Positions 3,929 to 5,402 of a DNA stretch of 5,402 nucleotides are shown here, piece by piece. The DNA lies in contig JAFAED010000072.1 in NCBI GenBank assembly GCA_023424275.1, positions 1 through 5,402 of the forward strand, written 5' to 3'. Source of the stretch: Pseudomonadota bacterium. Lineage in GTDB: Bacteria; Pseudomonadota; Alphaproteobacteria; Sphingomonadales; Sphingomonadaceae. Each line of letters starts with the position of its first letter. Within the stretch, counting starts at the first letter, position 1. The position numbers and the translations under genes were made by a program. Below the pieces are notes generated by a model. The model ran no database searches. It saw only the letters and a list, made by a program, of their open reading frames with translations, and had not been told where the DNA came from.

Positions 3929-5402
3929 ATGTCGACAAGGACCATAAGAGTGGGACGCCGTGCGCGCATGCTGCGCGGATCCGCAATCATTGCCGCTATC
4001 CTGGGCGCTCCTGCCTCTGTTTACGCGCAGACCGTCGACGATGTCGCTCAGCCAGAGGGGCAGGCCGCCGAGGCCGACAGCGAAATCGTCGTGACCGGCA
4101 CGAGCATTCGCGGGATTCCGCCGACCGGATCGGGCCTGATCAGCGTGTCGCGCGACGATGCGAAACTGATCGGTGCCGCCAGCACGCCCGAACTGCTGGC
4201 GACCGTGCCGCAACTCAACAGCTTCAACACCGCGCCGCGCACCAGCAACAACGGCCTCGGATCTTTTGCGCCCGGGCTGCGCGGCCTTCCGGCGAGTGCG
4301 ACCTTGCCGTTGATGAACGGGCATCGCCTGATTTCGGGCAGCACGCAGCAGACCAATCCCGACTATCCGTTCCTGCCCGAACTTGCGATCGAGCGTGTCG
4401 AGATCGTCGCCGACGGCGCATCGGCGATCTACGGGTCGGATGCCGTCGCGGGGGTGGTCAATTTCATCACGCGCAAGCGCGTCTCGGGGATCGAGGCGAA
4501 TGTGCGCTATGGCTTCGCCGACGATTATCATGCCTTCAACGCGGGGGCGATCTTCGGCCATGAATGGAGCAGCGGTTCGTTCGTCGCCGCCTATCAATAT
4601 TCGGAGAACGGCAACATCACCGGCGCCGACCGCCGCTATCGTTCGCTCGATTTCCGGGCCGCCGGCGGCGTCGATACCCGCTCGGCGGTATGCCCGGACG
4701 CGAACGTCAACCTGTTTACCGGCACCATCTATGCCGCGCCCAGCCTCGCGCCGGGACTCAACACCTGCGACCCGCGCGGGCCGGTCGATCTTGTCCCGGA
4801 GAATCGGACGCACAGCGCGTTCGTGACGGCGCGGCAGGAACTGGGGTCGGGGATCACCCTGTGGGGCGACCTGCTCTATTCGGACCGCAAGGATATCGTG
4901 CAGGCGGCGCTGCCGGGACAGACCTTTGTGCTGATTACCGCCGCCAATCCCTTCTTCCGTGCGCCGCCGGGAACGGGGGCGCTGTTCGAATTCGTCGATT
5001 TCCGGCCTGACAGGCTGGTCGGTGCCGATCATTTCGACCAGAGCTTTCGCGTCAGGTCGGGCAATGCGACGGCGGGGGTCGACATTCAATTGCCCGGCGA
5101 TTTCAAGGCGAGCGTCTTCGGGACGTTCAACTGGTCGCGCAACGACACCTTCCAACCCGGAATCAACACGACCGCGCTGACCGCAGCGGCGGCAGGCACG
5201 ACGACCGCGACCGCGCTCGATCCGTTCGGAACCGGGACCAGTGCGGCGGTCGTTGCGGCGATCCTCGACAATCCGACCGATTTCACCAACCGCCAGCGCA
5301 CCCGTATCGGCGCGGTCAAGGTCGACGGATCGCTCGCCGACCTGCCGGGCGGGGCGGTCAAGATCGCGGTCGGCGGCGAATATCGCCGCGAAACCTATAT
5401 GC
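3929..5402 (+). CDS. TonB-dependent outer-membrane receptor, N-terminal part (3' end outside window)
   Basis: An outer-membrane beta-barrel that imports a ligand using TonB-ExbB-ExbD energy. The frame is open to the right edge, with 491 codons seen; family members are usually 700-1000 residues, so the rest of the barrel lies outside. Seen: an arginine-rich start and hydrophobic stretch (about 17-30) ending VYA-Q, a Sec signal peptide probably cut after Ala33; a TonB-box-like EIVVTG at 52-57; and a plug domain from about 60 to 185. The plug ends with IERVEIVADGASAIYGSDAV and then VNFITRK (154-183), a hallmark of the family. Alternating barrel-like strands follow. Two cysteines (255, 280) could form a disulfide in an external loop, and an Ala/Thr-rich stretch begins near residue 414. 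The plug has LPLMNGHRLI where many relatives have a version of LVLIDGRRL. The gene is divergent from the AraC-type regulator and probably controlled by it. The ligand cannot be read from sequence; siderophores are not favoured by this context. Confidence 0.93.
   Translation, partial: MSTRTIRVGRRARMLRGSAIIAAILGAPASVYAQTVDDVAQPEGQAAEADSEIVVTGTSIRGIPPTGSGLISVSRDDAKLIGAASTPELLATVPQLNSFNTAPRTSNNGLGSFAPGLRGLPASATLPLMNGHRLISGSTQQTNPDYPFLPELAIERVEIVADGASAIYGSDAVAGVVNFITRKRVSGIEANVRYGFADDYHAFNAGAIFGHEWSSGSFVAAYQYSENGNITGADRRYRSLDFRAAGGVDTRSAVCPDANVNLFTGTIYAAPSLAPGLNTCDPRGPVDLVPENRTHSAFVTARQELGSGITLWGDLLYSDRKDIVQAALPGQTFVLITAANPFFRAPPGTGALFEFVDFRPDRLVGADHFDQSFRVRSGNATAGVDIQLPGDFKASVFGTFNWSRNDTFQPGINTTALTAAAAGTTTATALDPFGTGTSAAVVAAILDNPTDFTNRQRTRIGAVKVDGSLADLPGGAVKIAVGGEYRRETYM

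Noticed and set aside
3790..4563. A 257-codon plus-strand frame overlapping the divergent region and the receptor's start
   Set aside because: It is out of frame with the receptor, has an Arg/His/Cys-rich composition with no motif, and would run through the candidate operator.
3884..5155. A 423-codon minus-strand open frame opposite the TonB-dependent receptor
   Set aside because: The receptor on the other strand has a signal peptide, TonB box and plug motifs. This frame has a highly charged, low-complexity Arg-rich translation and would also occupy the divergent promoter region's edge.

Overview
The window looks like GC-rich alphaproteobacterial DNA, most likely from a sphingomonad (Sphingopyxis, Sphingomonas or Sphingobium type). 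This is inferred from the strong G/C third-position bias, the style of the TonB-dependent receptor (a Glu-Ile-Val-Val-Thr-Gly box and a plug ending in a Val-Val-Asn-Phe-Ile-Thr-Arg motif), and the mix of neighbouring catabolic genes. Genus was not tested.

Layout from left to right. (1) Bases 2-316 (+) are the last 104 codons of a gamma-glutamyltransferase-like gene that enters from outside the window. (2) A 69-bp gap separates it from the converging epoxide hydrolase gene. (3) Three genes follow on the minus strand. Read in transcription order they are an AraC-family regulator (3791-2721), a short-chain dehydrogenase/reductase (2594-1641) and an EHN-type epoxide hydrolase (1522-386). Gaps of 126 and 118 bp separate them, and each gap holds inverted repeats, so a single polycistronic unit is not assured. 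(4) A 137-bp divergent region (3792-3928) separates the regulator from a TonB-dependent outer-membrane receptor that starts at 3929 (+) and runs off the right edge after 491 codons.

The likely working unit is regulator, receptor, dehydrogenase and epoxide hydrolase. The receptor would import a bulky or hydrophobic compound, the two enzymes would oxidise or reduce it and open an epoxide, and the AraC-type protein would sense the compound or a product. The sequence supports the families and the arrangement. The substrate is unknown. The clearest regulatory signal is a pair of 11-bp direct repeats (10 of 11 bases identical) spaced 21 bp start to start in the divergent region, which is the geometry expected for an AraC-family dimer. 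No RNA genes, insertion sequences, CRISPR arrays or obvious transfer boundaries were seen. No gene-free stretch exceeds 140 bp. I found ordinary gene families in an uncharacterised local combination, not a clearly new kind of system.
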